From NCBI GenBank assembly GCA_011523515.1, contig WTGO01000094.1:55185-119184 (forward strand): a stretch of 64,000 nucleotides of DNA, written 5' to 3'. The notes beneath the pieces were generated by a model. That model saw only the letters and a program-made list of their open reading frames with translations, searched no databases and had not been told where the DNA came from. Source of the DNA: Chloroflexota bacterium. GTDB lineage: Bacteria; Chloroflexota; Anaerolineae; Aggregatilineales; Phototrophicaceae. The position numbers were made by a program, and so were the translations under genes. Positions 15,034 to 24,482 of this stretch are shown piece after piece (position 1 is the stretch's first letter; each line of letters begins with the position of its first letter).

Positions 15034-16203
15034 TTAGCCGAGATAGTCGCGCAAATTGTGAGCGAGCTGCGGGTGACGCAGACGGCGCAGCGCTTCCTTC
15101 TCCAGCTGACGAATCCGCTCGCGGCTTAAACCAAATTTATTGGCGATCTCTTCCAGGGTATGAGGTTTGCCGCCGCCCAGCCCGAAGCGCAGGCGCAAAA
15201 TGTGGCTCTGCCGCGGCGTCAGCTCGGCCAATACCTCTTCGATGGCTTCTTCCAGCAGATTCTGCGTTGCTGATTCGACCGGGCTAACGGTCTCCTGATC
15301 TTCAATGAAGTCGCCGAATTCGCTGTCGCCGTCATCGCCGACTGGCCGCTCAAGCGCGATGGCGTGCTGACTGGCGTCCATCATGGCCCGTACTGCATCA
15401 GCCGCCACTTCCATCGCCGAGGCGATCTCGTCGGCGGTGGGTCGCCGACCCAGCGTCTGCTCCAGGTCCTGCGCCGCCCGGTACATCTGCCGGATGCGTT
15501 CGGTCATGTGCAGCGGAATGCGAATGGTGCGCGTCTTCTGCGCCAAAGCCCGCGTTATCGCCTGACGAATCCACCAGGTGGCGTAGGTGCTGAAGCGGTT
15601 GCCGCGCGCATAGTCGTATTTGTCGACCGCGCGCATCAGCCCGACATTGCCCTCTTGAATCAGGTCAGGGAAAGGCAGGCCTTGACCCATGTAGCGTTTG
15701 GCGATGCTCACGACAAGCCGAGTATTGGCCCGTCCCAAATGTTCCCGCGCGCACTGGCCATCGAAAACCAGGCGGCGCAAATGCCGGCGCCAGCGGGCGC
15801 TTTTCTGCATCACATCCGGGCTCTCCAGGCGGCGGCGGGCTTTGAATCCGCGCTCTATGCGTTTGGCCAAGTCGATTTCATCGGTGGCTGTCAGCAGCGG
15901 CTCTTGCGCCATCTGCCGAAAATAAAGTCCGACGGGATCGTCGGACGATATGGCGCTCAGGTCGGCTACGATTCTGCCGGGAATCAGGTCGCGAGCTTCA
16001 AAGTCGTTTTCGATGTTCTCGGACGATCCCTTGGTCCTCGAACCGTCCGCATCCCGTCGGAGTTCAATGCCGAGTTCGCTGAGCTCAAAGAGGATATTGC
16101 GCAGCGCTACCCGGTCTTCTCCGTCATCATCCAGCACTTCAATAATTTGTTCATAAGTCACATAACCACGTTTCTCAGCAAGCTCTACGAGTGCCTGTAT
16201 CAC
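15034..16203 (-). CDS. sigA: housekeeping RNA polymerase sigma factor (RpoD/SigA)
   Basis: A sigma-70 of about 389 residues from GTG 16203, which has GAGGCGAGGA upstream. An ATG at 16302 would extend it over what looks like its own leader. An N-terminal region-1.1-like helix set (ALVELAEKRGYVTYEQ) is followed by region 1.2 (DPVGLYFRQM), region 2 with NRFSTYATWWIRQAITRAL (core and -10 contact), region 3, and region 4.2 with HTLEEIANKFGLSRERIRQL (-35 recognition). Having all regions marks it as a primary or primary-like factor. It directs the core polymerase to vegetative promoters. Confidence 0.93.
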   Translation of the reverse strand: MIQALVELAEKRGYVTYEQIIEVLDDDGEDRVALRNILFELSELGIELRRDADGSRTKGSSENIENDFEARDLIPGRIVADLSAISSDDPVGLYFRQMAQEPLLTATDEIDLAKRIERGFKARRRLESPDVMQKSARWRRHLRRLVFDGQCAREHLGRANTRLVVSIAKRYMGQGLPFPDLIQEGNVGLMRAVDKYDYARGNRFSTYATWWIRQAITRALAQKTRTIRIPLHMTERIRQMYRAAQDLEQTLGRRPTADEIASAMEVAADAVRAMMDASQHAIALERPVGDDGDSEFGDFIEDQETVSPVESATQNLLEEAIEEVLAELTPRQSHILRLRFGLGGGKPHTLEEIANKFGLSRERIRQLEKEALRRLRHPQLAHNLRDYLG

Positions 16204-16279
16204 ATTATGTCCTCGCCTCGATGGTCGAATAATGCTAAGTCCACTTTTTGGCGCCAAGGTGAAAGTCAATGTGTGAACT

Positions 16280-16309
16280 ATTTTGTGCGAATCGTTACCC
16301 ACTTGTCAA
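16280..16309 (-). promoter_or_regulatory. candidate sigA promoter
   Basis: On the minus strand TTGACA (16304-16309) is followed after 18 bases by CAAAAT (16280-16285). A second weaker pair, TTGGCG and CATTAT, lies closer to the gene. The region 16204-16503 holds no other feature that I can support. Confidence 0.4.
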
Positions 16310-16503
16310 CAGAGAAAATCATAAAGATCGGGTCAATTTTACGCGCCAAAAACGGCTTGGGATTCGGCGCGCCCGCCAAAGCTAGACCTGCACGGGATTT
16401 CGGCTCGGTGTTACACGATACGTTTGCGGTGGAACGCATGGCGGTCAGCGGGAAGCCGTAGGCAGAGCGGCTGCCGAGCGCCGCGCCGGGCGGGCCCGCG
16501 CCG

Positions 16504-17748
16504 CTATCGACGAAGCAGGCGATTGACGATGCCGAACCAGAATGGCGCGCCTTGCGCCGCCGCAATGATCGTGGCCGCGATGCCCAGGAATTTCGCCGTT
16601 AGCAAGCTCAGCCAGCCCTCAGGGTTATTTTCGGGGAAGTAATTCCAGAGATTGTTGGGGTCGCTCAGCATTTCGGGCGTTTCACTAACGTTCTGTACTG
16701 TCCAGCCAATCGGCAGCCGCAAATCCTCGATGTCCTGCAGCTGATTGGCGATGGCCACTCCCGTCCCAACCGCGTCCTCCAGGTCATTGACGCGCTCGGC
16801 CTGGTTGGCGCGGAATTCGTCATCGCCGCCGGGCTGCACGACGTTCACTTGCGATTGCAGTTCGCCACTTTGCACCGAATAGTCGAGTTGGCTGCTGATT
16901 TGGTCGCGCCGCGCCGGATCCTCCCATAGCGTGCGCGCGATATTTAGCGTGTCAATGTTCAGCGCCAGGGCCAAGACCAAGGCTACAACAACGGACAGGC
17001 CTTTCATCCGCGCCTTGTAATTGGCACTGGCGCGGCTCATCGAATTGCTGTACCAGGTTTCCAGATTTTGGCGCGCCGCCTCCATGCTGTCGGCGCTGTA
17101 CATGACTGTGGCCAATGAATTGCGCAGGTTTTGGCTTTCGATCTGTTTGATGCCGGCCATGAGCGCCACATTGTTGCTCCGCTCAACACCCAGCAGGCTG
17201 ACCTCTTCGTCGATCTGGTTCACGATGTCTGACAGCGCGCTGCGATAGCGACGGTCTTGCACGTAGGGCAGCGCGTTGCGCAATTCTTTCATGCCTTGAC
17301 CGGTAGTGACGATTCGGCTGACCATGGCGCGCAGGCCCCGCCGCTCCGCCCCGGCCGGCATGGCGTCTATGACATTGAGCAGCGAGCCGAACAGCTGCTG
17401 GTCCGATTCCGCTTTGATAGTATTGAGAACGACATCGACGAAGGTCTTGGGATCAATCCAGTCGACCGAACTGACGGCGCCGTTGGCGATTTTGGCGGCC
17501 TCTTCAGGCGAGATGCGCTGGCTGGGCGCGATGGGGTCCGCCTTTACCAGTTGAATCAGCGGATGCGTATACACCTTGGCCTGAATCACCGGATCTTCGA
17601 TGATTTGATTGATGTTCTTGCGCAGATTCTTGGCGCGCAGCTTGGTCGCGCGGGCGATAAGGTTGTTGATTTCCGTCACGACAATGCTGAGCAGGATGAA
17701 GACAAATCCGACGCCGCCGACGACCTGAACAATTGCAGTCAAGCCCAA
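16504..17748 (-). CDS. conserved membrane protein of unknown function
   Basis: A 414-residue protein. There is one N-terminal membrane helix (residues ~8-28, GGVGFVFILLSIVVTEI), a long helical cytoplasmic-type domain, a second membrane helix at ~245-265 after the motif ETWYSNSMSRASANYKARM, and a last hydrophobic segment near residue 385-405. The Trp-Tyr-x-x-x-Met-x-Arg segment next to the second helix is a feature I recall from a widespread uncharacterised family. Start TTG 17748, or TTG 17742 which is better spaced from AAGGG. Function unknown. Confidence 0.65.
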   Translation of the reverse strand: MGLTAIVQVVGGVGFVFILLSIVVTEINNLIARATKLRAKNLRKNINQIIEDPVIQAKVYTHPLIQLVKADPIAPSQRISPEEAAKIANGAVSSVDWIDPKTFVDVVLNTIKAESDQQLFGSLLNVIDAMPAGAERRGLRAMVSRIVTTGQGMKELRNALPYVQDRRYRSALSDIVNQIDEEVSLLGVERSNNVALMAGIKQIESQNLRNSLATVMYSADSMEAARQNLETWYSNSMSRASANYKARMKGLSVVVALVLALALNIDTLNIARTLWEDPARRDQISSQLDYSVQSGELQSQVNVVQPGGDDEFRANQAERVNDLEDAVGTGVAIANQLQDIEDLRLPIGWTVQNVSETPEMLSDPNNLWNYFPENNPEGWLSLLTAKFLGIAATIIAAAQGAPFWFGIVNRLLRR

Positions 17749-17828
17749 TCCCTTTCGCCCGCGCCCCCGGCGCGCGAGAGTCAGTGCAATCCTGCAATCA
17801 GTATAGTCGAAGGGTACTTTCTCGCAAG

Positions 17829-18461
17829 CTAAAGGCTGATGCTCGGCGAGGTTGCCGTGGCGCTGGGCATTGCTGTGGGCGAGGGCATCCTGGTTACTGG
17901 CCTGCTGTCTTGTGTCGGCACGTCAGTCGGCACAAGTGTTTCCGTAGGCGTAGCGCTTGCCGTTGGTGTCAAGGTGTTGGTCGGCGTCAAAGTTATTGTC
18001 GGCGTGGCTGTCGGATTCAAGGCCCGAACGATGTCTCGATGCATGTAGACCTTTTCAATGCGGCGCGTGCGCTCATTCTCGTCAACCAGATACCATTCCG
18101 AATCAGGCAGCATGGTAATCACGCAGACGGTAACGCCTTCCCGCAGGCCGGCGACGATTCGGCTGCTGGTGCTAGGTCCGGAGCGGACGATGGCGATGGG
18201 CACGCGCACCTCGAAGTCCTGGCAGGGTGGCACCGGCGTGATGCTGGGCAAGAGCGTCGGCGCGTTGAACTCGATCTCTTCAATGCGGATCGCCGTCGCT
18301 GTACTTTGATCGCTAGCTTGCCGGGTAGATTCCGAGACGCTTACGCCCGTCGACATAAAATTCCGCATGCCCATCCACAGATAATAGACGCCAAATACGA
18401 TGGCAATGCCGAGCAAAATGATGAACCAGGATGGCGGGCCCGACCGCTGACCGTAACGCAT
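17829..18461 (-). CDS. membrane-anchored SH3-like protein with Thr/Pro-rich tail
   Basis: A 210-residue protein: a short basic N-terminus, one membrane helix (WFIILLGIAIVFGVYYLW), then an extracytoplasmic part. Residues ~75-145 (from VRVPIAIVRSGPSTSSRIVA) look like a bacterial SH3 domain, with the usual RSGPSTSS opening. The last ~65 residues are a low-complexity Thr-Pro-Ser tail (NPTATPTITLTPTNTLTPT and on). Such tails are common in exported Chloroflexota proteins. It probably binds cell-envelope material; no ligand is known. Confidence 0.7.
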   Translation of the reverse strand: MRYGQRSGPPSWFIILLGIAIVFGVYYLWMGMRNFMSTGVSVSESTRQASDQSTATAIRIEEIEFNAPTLLPSITPVPPCQDFEVRVPIAIVRSGPSTSSRIVAGLREGVTVCVITMLPDSEWYLVDENERTRRIEKVYMHRDIVRALNPTATPTITLTPTNTLTPTASATPTETLVPTDVPTQDSRPVTRMPSPTAMPSATATSPSISL

Positions 18462-18625
18462 AAGGACCTCGCAGATCGCTTACAATCAAACATAACGGAT
18501 AAAGCGCCGCATTCAAGCAAACGTAGACCAAGCGTCGGCTGAGCGCAGATCGCGCGTATGCCCCAAGACGCTTGCATTATGACCATCATGGCATATCATG
18601 CTGCCACAGTTTCGAGGAGATATTC

Positions 18626-19513
18626 ATGCAGTTCAGGCATCTTGCCGCGCTAACGATGTCACTATCTTTATGCCTGAGCAGTATTGCGCAGGAACGTACA
18701 CAGCAAACTCTGACGGTCTTTGCCGCCACTTCCCTGACCGATGTCTTCGAGGCGCTGAGGGGCGATTTTCTGGCGGCGCATCCGGAGACGGACATCTTGC
18801 TGAACTTCTCCAGCTCGTCGACCCTGGCGGCTCAGTTGATCCAGGGCGCGCCGGCCGATATCTTCGCCAGCGCCAACGAACGCCAGATGGACCTGACCGT
18901 CGACGCCGGCGTCATTGATGAAGCCGAGCTGCAGATCTTCGCGCACAATCAGCTGGTGCTGGTTACCCCAAGCGATAATCCCGCTGAGCTGCGCTCCGTT
19001 CTCGACTTGAGCGGCGAGGGCATACTGCTGGTCCTGGCCGCCGAAGGCACGCCCATCCGCGCCTACACTGACGACATGTTCGCAGCGCACGGCGACGACT
19101 TTAGCGATGCTGTATATCGCAATTTGGTATCGGAAGAAAGCAATGTGCGACAGGTAGTGACGCGCGTTGCGCTGGGTGAAGCCGACGCAGGCATCGTCTA
19201 CCAGTCCGATGTCATCGGCCCGGTTAGCAGTCAGTTGCGGGTTATTGAGATTGAGCCGGAGCACAATCAGCTGGCGTCCTATCCCATCGCCGTATTGTCC
19301 GAGTCCGAGAATGAAAGCCTGGCGGCCGGCTTCGTCGACTTCGTGCTTTCGCAAGACGCGCGTGCGATTCTGGCTGCGTTTGGCTTCTGCACGCCTGCTA
19401 TACTTAGCGAAGATTCCCCGGAAGAGATAACACCGGAGCCCACACTTGAAGCTGCTGAGGAATACGCAGAGCCAGAGACCGACTGCCAGCCGCAGCCGCC
19501 TGCAAGCCGATAA
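18626..19513 (+). CDS. modA: molybdate ABC transporter substrate-binding protein
   Basis: A 295-residue protein from ATG 18626 with GAGGAGA six bases upstream. The N-terminal signal (LAALTMSLSLCLSSIAQ) is followed by the mature ModA sequence: LTVFAATSLTDVFEAL, FSSSSTLAAQLIQG with the oxyanion-binding Ser residues, and the Ala-Pro-Ala-Asp-Ile-Phe-Ala-Ser-Ala segment. It captures molybdate or tungstate outside the membrane. A C-terminal acidic tail (about 35 residues) is longer than usual and overlaps the start of modB by 68 bases. Confidence 0.9.
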   Translation: MQFRHLAALTMSLSLCLSSIAQERTQQTLTVFAATSLTDVFEALRGDFLAAHPETDILLNFSSSSTLAAQLIQGAPADIFASANERQMDLTVDAGVIDEAELQIFAHNQLVLVTPSDNPAELRSVLDLSGEGILLVLAAEGTPIRAYTDDMFAAHGDDFSDAVYRNLVSEESNVRQVVTRVALGEADAGIVYQSDVIGPVSSQLRVIEIEPEHNQLASYPIAVLSESENESLAAGFVDFVLSQDARAILAAFGFCTPAILSEDSPEEITPEPTLEAAEEYAEPETDCQPQPPASR

Positions 19514-20288
19514 GCTGCTCGTAGTATCCGTCAGCGTCTTCACCTTCTTGCTCCTGGCGCTGCCGGTCGCAGTGCTGATGGCGCGGGGCGTCAGCACGCG
19601 CGCATGGGAAGGCTTGCCCAATTCTTCGACGATTCTCTCGGCAACACTGCTCAGCTTTGCCTCCACATTCGCAGTGGTCTGCCTCGCTGCCGTCCTGGGT
19701 ACGCCGCTGGCTTATGCGCTTTCGCGCTACAAGTTTCGCGGCAAACGCTTCGTCAGCTTGTTCATCGAGCTGCCTATCGTAATGCCGCCTGCCGTTGCCG
19801 GCTTGGCCCTGCTGCTCACCTTCGGCCGCACCGGCGTTGTTGGTTCGCTGCTGGCGGATTCGGGCCTTATCATTCCCTTTTCGATTCTGGCCGTCATCAT
19901 CGCTCAATTCTTCATATCAGCGCCCTTCTACATCCGTTCCGCGCAGGTGGGCTTTTCCAGTATTGCCAACGAGATTGAAGACGCCGCCCGAGTCGACGGC
20001 GCGCACGGCTGGCTAATGTTCTGGTACATTACACTGCCGATTGCCTGGCGCGCGCTGATATCCGGCATGATTCTGAGTTGGGCGCGCGCTCTGGGCGAAT
20101 TCGGCGCGACGATTCTATTCGCGGGTAATTTGCAGGGCAAAACTCAGACGATGCCCCTGCTGGTCTACAGCATATTTGAGCGCGACATCGACGCCGCCAT
20201 TTGGACTGGCCTCGTGCTTATTGCGCTGGCTATGATCGCGCTCTTTTTGTCGCAGTCATTCGCGCGCGCTCAAGATCGCCTGACGTGA
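19446..20288 (+). CDS. modB: molybdate ABC transporter permease
   Basis: A 280-residue ModB. The start is TTG 19446 with GGAG seven bases upstream, inside the end of modA. About six membrane helices are visible. The EAA loop reads EIEDAARVDGAHGWLMFWYI, which docks the ATPase. The Gly-Glu-Phe-Gly-Ala-Thr segment after the loop is typical. No modC ATPase follows; the next gene is arsC, so the ATPase must be supplied from elsewhere. Confidence 0.92.
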   Translation: MKLLRNTQSQRPTASRSRLQADKLLVVSVSVFTFLLLALPVAVLMARGVSTRAWEGLPNSSTILSATLLSFASTFAVVCLAAVLGTPLAYALSRYKFRGKRFVSLFIELPIVMPPAVAGLALLLTFGRTGVVGSLLADSGLIIPFSILAVIIAQFFISAPFYIRSAQVGFSSIANEIEDAARVDGAHGWLMFWYITLPIAWRALISGMILSWARALGEFGATILFAGNLQGKTQTMPLLVYSIFERDIDAAIWTGLVLIALAMIALFLSQSFARAQDRLT

Positions 20289-20357
20289 ATACAGCCGGGC
20301 TTCACGGCAGACTGAAGGCTTCTGTGGCTGAAATTGACGCAAAATGGAAAGACGCAC

Positions 20358-20768
20358 ATGAAAGTTCTCAGTTTGTGCACGGCGAATTCCGCCCGCTCCC
20401 AAATGGGCGAAGGTCTGCTGCGCCATCTGGCCGGTGACATGCTGGCGGTTTACAGTGCCGGGGCCAAGCCGTCCGCAGTCAATCCATTCGCAACGCGCGC
20501 CATGCGTGAGCGCGGCATTGATATTTCGCGGCAGCGCTCCGAACATCTGGCAAAGTATCTTGTGACTGAGTTTGATTACGTGCTCACCGTCTGCGATGCC
20601 GCCGCTGACAAGTGCCCGCATTTACCCGGGCCGGCGCGCCGCATCCACTGGAGCTTTCCCGATCCGGCCGCGGTCGACGGCGACGACGAGGCTATCCTGA
20701 AATCGTTCCGATCGATTCGGGACGGCTTGGAGGCGGAGCTGCGCGCATGGCTCAAGTCTTTGACTTGA
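20358..20768 (+). CDS. arsC: arsenate reductase / low-MW phosphatase family
   Basis: A 136-residue protein of the LMW-phosphatase-like ArsC type. The phosphate/arsenate loop is LCTANSARSQM (Cys-x5-Arg). A second conserved group VCDAAADKCP supplies the two further cysteines of the thioredoxin-coupled relay, and the aspartate sits in Ser-Phe-Pro-Asp-Pro-Ala. It should reduce arsenate to arsenite using thioredoxin. I chose ATG 20358; a TTG 24 bases upstream is possible. It lies 69 bases after modB; no arsB/acr3 or arsR is in the window. Its end overlaps the TPR gene on the other strand by 17 bases. Confidence 0.88.
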   Translation: MKVLSLCTANSARSQMGEGLLRHLAGDMLAVYSAGAKPSAVNPFATRAMRERGIDISRQRSEHLAKYLVTEFDYVLTVCDAAADKCPHLPGPARRIHWSFPDPAAVDGDDEAILKSFRSIRDGLEAELRAWLKSLT

Positions 20769-21909
20769 TCGGTCGCACAGCCTGTCTTTGCAAGGCGTCG
20801 CGGCTGCGCGCTGCCGGTTCAAATTCTGGATCGAGTCGCAGCGCATGCTCGAAATCGGCCAGCGCCTCGCGCTGTCTGCCGGATTGCTGCCGAGCCAGTC
20901 CGCGATTGTAGTACGACTCGGGTCGCCCGGGTTCCAGCTCGATCGCCGCTTCAAAATCGGCCAAAGCGCCATCGTAATCTTCCAGCCGATAACAGGCGTT
21001 TCCGCGCAAATTGTAGAGTTCCGCGGTTTGCGGGGAGAACTGCAGCGCTGCCGAGCAGTCGTCACGCAGGTTGGTCCAATCTCCCAGCGCAGCCCGCGCC
21101 AGCGCTCGCATGCGATATACGTCATTGCGCCGGGGATCCAGGCGAAGCGTCGTCGTCAAGTCGTTCACAGCTTTGTCCAGGTTTCTGCGCGCAAAGTAAC
21201 GCGCCGTTCCGCGGCCAAAATAGGCAGAGGCTGAGTTTGGCGCTTGACGAATGATTGCCGAATACGTGCCGATCGCTTCTATATGCCGCTTGCTACTCAG
21301 CTGTCGCTCGCCCAGTCGATTCAGGCTTTGAATCTCTTCGTCCGACTCAACGCTCGCGAATGTTCGTTCCAGGCGGCGCAATTGCTGGATTAGCGCCCAA
21401 AGCGGGCCGGGGTACGGGCTCAGGCTCGTCAAGTCCGCCAGGCCCAAGGCGCTGGAAACGCCAACAATTTCGTCCAATGGTGGGGGAATGTCACCGGCCA
21501 ACACTTGCTCTTCAAGAACCAGAGGTTTGCCGTGAACATCTATAACGATGCGGATGAAACAGGTCTCCCGGTCACGATCCGGCGTCATGATGCGTTCGAC
21601 GCCGGTCTTGCAGCGAAATGGCGCTCTCAATTGGAGGTCGTAGCCGTCGCCGGCGACGCTGAATTGGTCATTCGCGAGGCGAACTTTGACTCGTTTCGTC
21701 CGTGAACTCAGCGTAAGCAGGGCCGCAGATAAGGCTATAACAACGGCTACCGGCAAAATCAGCAGAGGGGGCAGCAAGGTTATGCTCGCCGCAAGCGCAA
21801 CGCCCGCCAGCACGAGGACGGGCAAGATTCGCGCTACGCTCCGCTTGGATTGCGTTCGCCTGAAATAGCCTTCAATGGCAGGGATTTCGTCTGCGCGATT
21901 GTTGGGCAT
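20752..21909 (-). CDS. membrane-anchored tetratricopeptide-repeat protein
   Basis: A 385-residue protein. Two hydrophobic segments occupy residues ~25-70 (VARILPVLVLAGVALA, then LLILPVAVVIALSAALL). A beta-rich stretch follows, then at least four TPR units from about residue 215 (for example ASAYFGRGTARYFARRNLDK and ELYNLRGNACYRLEDYDGAL). TPR scaffolds mediate protein-protein contacts; the partner is unknown. The repeats lie on the cytoplasmic side if both segments cross the membrane. It overlaps arsC at the 3' end. Confidence 0.85.
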   Translation of the reverse strand: MPNNRADEIPAIEGYFRRTQSKRSVARILPVLVLAGVALAASITLLPPLLILPVAVVIALSAALLTLSSRTKRVKVRLANDQFSVAGDGYDLQLRAPFRCKTGVERIMTPDRDRETCFIRIVIDVHGKPLVLEEQVLAGDIPPPLDEIVGVSSALGLADLTSLSPYPGPLWALIQQLRRLERTFASVESDEEIQSLNRLGERQLSSKRHIEAIGTYSAIIRQAPNSASAYFGRGTARYFARRNLDKAVNDLTTTLRLDPRRNDVYRMRALARAALGDWTNLRDDCSAALQFSPQTAELYNLRGNACYRLEDYDGALADFEAAIELEPGRPESYYNRGLARQQSGRQREALADFEHALRLDPEFEPAARSRDALQRQAVRPIKSKT

Positions 21910-22061
21910 CGGTCAGCGGCCGGGCCATTCGTCGGATTCACTCTAGTCTATTCTACTGTGGTTTCTAGCCGAATGCGGCTTGGCGCGCCGGTGTCGCGCA
22001 TGCGCGAGGATGGGAGCAATGTCGAACGGAGGGCGACTCGCAAAACGCGCAGCCGGAATTC

Positions 22062-22088
22062 AAAAGGGCGAACCGCCGGATCGCCCTT
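22062..22088 (-). terminator. candidate terminator of icd
   Basis: AAGGGCG (22064-22070) pairs with CGCCCTT (22082-22088). On the minus strand the stem ends in a short TTTT (22062-22065). It lies 24 bases past the icd stop codon. Confidence 0.55.
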
Positions 22089-22111
22089 CCGCATTTCTGA
22101 TTTCTGCTGGA

Positions 22112-23368
22112 CTAGACCCGGTCCATGTTCTCGATAATGCGCGTCGCAAACTCGCTCGTGGCCACTTTGGTGGCCTTATCCATCTGGCGCGCGAAGTCAT
22201 ACGTGACGTAGCGCTGATCGATCGTCTTCTCATAGGCGCGCGTGATCAGACCAGCCGCGTCGAACCAGTTCAGATGCTCCAGCATCATGACGCCGCTGAA
22301 AAGCAGCGAGCCGGGATTAACCATGTCCTTGTTGGTGTACTTGGGCGCGGTGCCGTGAGTCGCTTCGAATAGCGCGATTTCGTCGCCGATATTGGCGCCG
22401 GGCGCGATGCCAACGCCGCCGACCTCGGCCGCCAGCGCATCACTCAGGTAATCGCCATTGAGGTTGGTGGTGGCGATCACATCATGTTCGCGCGGACGCA
22501 GCAGCATTTTCTGGAACATGATATCGGCAATGGTGTCTTGAATCAGGATTTTGCCTTCGGGGACGTTGCCGCCGTGATTCGCCGCCACTTCGTCCCAGGA
22601 AATCGTCTGCTGGGGAAATTCTTCGCAAGCCAATTCGTAGCCCCACTTCTGGAATGCGCCCTCGGTGAACTTCTGGATATTGCCCTTGTGCACCAGCGTG
22701 ACGCTCTCGCGGTTGCGGTCGATCGCGTACTGAATGGCGGCGCGGATCAGTCTCTTGCTGCCAAAAGGGCTGATGGGCTTGATGCCAAGCCCGGCATCCT
22801 CGAAGAAATTGGTGGCGCCCAATTCGTTCTTGAGAAATGCCGCCAGCTTCTTGTTTTCTTCCGTGCCGGATTCGTATTCGATGCCGGCGTAGGTATCTTC
22901 CGTATTCTCGCGGAAAATGACCACGTCGACATCGCCGGGTTGCTTCAACGGGCTCGGCACGCCGTCATACCAACGCACAGGGCGTACACAGCTATACAAA
23001 TCCAACACCTGGCGCAGCGTCACATTCAGGCTGCGGAATCCGCCGCCGACAGGCGTTGTCAGCGGACCCTTTATCCCGACCTTATACTCGCGAAACGCCG
23101 CAAAGGTCTCCTCCGGCATGTAATCGCCGTCATAGACGCCGGCCGCCTTCTCCCCCGCGTAGACTTCCATCCAGGAAATTTGGCGCTTGCCACCGTAGGC
23201 CTTGGCCACCGCCGCGTCCCAGATTCGTTTGCTGGCCGTCATGATGTCATAGCCGATGCCGTCGCCTTCGATGAAGAGCAAGATGGGATCGTCAGGCACA
23301 TGCATATTCCCGTTACTGAAGCTGATCTTTTCGCCAGAGTCGGGCGCTTTGATTCTGTCGTAAGCCAT
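22112..23368 (-). CDS. icd: isocitrate dehydrogenase (NADP-type)
   Basis: A 418-residue bacterial Icd of usual length. It oxidises isocitrate to 2-oxoglutarate and CO2 in the TCA cycle. Visible motifs are [15 protein letters not shown] with the substrate serine, [17 protein letters not shown], and [16 protein letters not shown]. Later residues include [18 protein letters not shown] with the catalytic lysine, and the cofactor end [15 protein letters not shown]. The Lys/Tyr pattern around the cofactor site fits the NADP form. It is divergent from the amino-sugar operon. Confidence 0.95.
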   Translation of the reverse strand: MAYDRIKAPDSGEKISFSNGNMHVPDDPILLFIEGDGIGYDIMTASKRIWDAAVAKAYGGKRQISWMEVYAGEKAAGVYDGDYMPEETFAAFREYKVGIKGPLTTPVGGGFRSLNVTLRQVLDLYSCVRPVRWYDGVPSPLKQPGDVDVVIFRENTEDTYAGIEYESGTEENKKLAAFLKNELGATNFFEDAGLGIKPISPFGSKRLIRAAIQYAIDRNRESVTLVHKGNIQKFTEGAFQKWGYELACEEFPQQTISWDEVAANHGGNVPEGKILIQDTIADIMFQKMLLRPREHDVIATTNLNGDYLSDALAAEVGGVGIAPGANIGDEIALFEATHGTAPKYTNKDMVNPGSLLFSGVMMLEHLNWFDAAGLITRAYEKTIDQRYVTYDFARQMDKATKVATSEFATRIIENMDRV

Positions 23369-23428
23369 TACGTGCTGGTCTCCTTCAATTGCCGCAACAC
23401 TCTTTAATCGGCGGGATTATATCATAGT

Positions 23429-23458
23429 TTGGCTGGGCGCGAATTGGCGGTTTATAAT
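23429..23458 (+). promoter_or_regulatory. candidate promoter of the amino-sugar operon
   Basis: TTGGCT (23429-23434), an 18-base spacer and TATAAT (23453-23458), about 85 bases before the formyltransferase ATG. A second possible pair, TTGTCA and AATAAT, lies at 23478-23505. Confidence 0.5.
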
Positions 23459-23543
23459 CGGTCGAGTTTCTTGACCCTTGTCATTGGTGCAGGGTGTCTA
23501 ATAATGACCAAATCGGCCGATAATACATTTGAAATTGCCTGAT

Positions 23544-24482
23544 ATGCATGTCGTATTGCTGTGCGCGACAAACCGTGGCTACCGCGTCGCTGAAAAACTC
23601 TTTGCGATGGGGGAGGGTTATGACTTCACGGTATTCAGCTTTCGCGAAACCGCGTGGGAGCCTCCATTTTTCGACGACATTCGAACGCTGACTGAAGCTA
23701 AGGGTCATCGGTTCATCGAAGCCCGCAACGTATTCAAGGTAGCCGGCGACGAGTTCTGGACACAGAATTCGGTTGACCTGATTTTAATGGTGAACTGGCG
23801 CTATATCGTGCCCGCTGCCGTGTATTCCCGCGCCAGACGCGGCTGCTACGTATTCCATGATTCGCTACTTCCGAAGTACCGCGGCTTTTCCCCAACGGTA
23901 TGGGCGATGATTAACGGGGAACGGGAAACCGGCGTGACGCTTTTCCGCGCAGCCGAGGATTTTGACACCGGCGATATCGTAGAGCAGGGTAGGGTAGCCA
24001 TCGGAGAAAATGATACTATCGGGACAGTGGTTGAAAAAGTGTCCCTCAAATATCTTGATGTTATAGAGCGAATTTTCCCCAATCTACTTGACGGGAAGGT
24101 AGAGTCTTTCCCACAGAATCACGATGACGCTACTTACACCTGCAAGTGGACTCCTGAAGACGCATATGTTGATTGGGAGCAGGGCTCGCGTGATATCTAC
24201 AATCTCATTCGCGCGACGGCCCGGCCTTACCCCGGGGCGTATACCTTCTGGGAAGGGCAAAGACTCGTAATATGGGCGGCTGAGTTAGAGGTAAGCCCTC
24301 GTAGATTCGTGTCGGCCGCGCCCGGCAGAGTGGTGGAGTCACATACCAATGGCGCTGTCACGGTGCTAACAGGCGACGGCGCCATCAGACTGAGAACTGT
24401 GCAATTGGCGGAGGGTGTTGAAGTTGACGCCGCGAGCCTGCTGAAGCCGCCTTCAACTACTTTGGGCGAACGGAAGGGCTGA
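23544..24482 (+). CDS. sugar N-formyltransferase (Fmt/ArnA-like)
   Basis: A 312-residue enzyme with a formyl_trans_N fold. The key residues read HDSLLPKYRGFSP with the catalytic His; an Asn-Trp-Arg segment precedes it, and the aspartate is in DFDTGDIVEQ. The C-terminal ~100 residues resemble the Fmt C-terminal domain (WEQGSRDIYNLIRATARPYP). It transfers a formyl group from N10-formyltetrahydrofolate. Fmt proper is unlikely given its neighbours; a dTDP-amino-sugar is the probable acceptor. I use ATG 23544. Its TGA overlaps the next ATG by one base. Confidence 0.8.
   Translation: MHVVLLCATNRGYRVAEKLFAMGEGYDFTVFSFRETAWEPPFFDDIRTLTEAKGHRFIEARNVFKVAGDEFWTQNSVDLILMVNWRYIVPAAVYSRARRGCYVFHDSLLPKYRGFSPTVWAMINGERETGVTLFRAAEDFDTGDIVEQGRVAIGENDTIGTVVEKVSLKYLDVIERIFPNLLDGKVESFPQNHDDATYTCKWTPEDAYVDWEQGSRDIYNLIRATARPYPGAYTFWEGQRLVIWAAELEVSPRRFVSAAPGRVVESHTNGAVTVLTGDGAIRLRTVQLAEGVEVDAASLLKPPSTTLGERKG

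Noticed and set aside
17839..18048. Val/Gly-rich 69-residue plus-strand frame
   Set aside because: It is the antisense of the Thr/Pro-rich tail of the SH3-like protein and looks ordered only because of that repeat.
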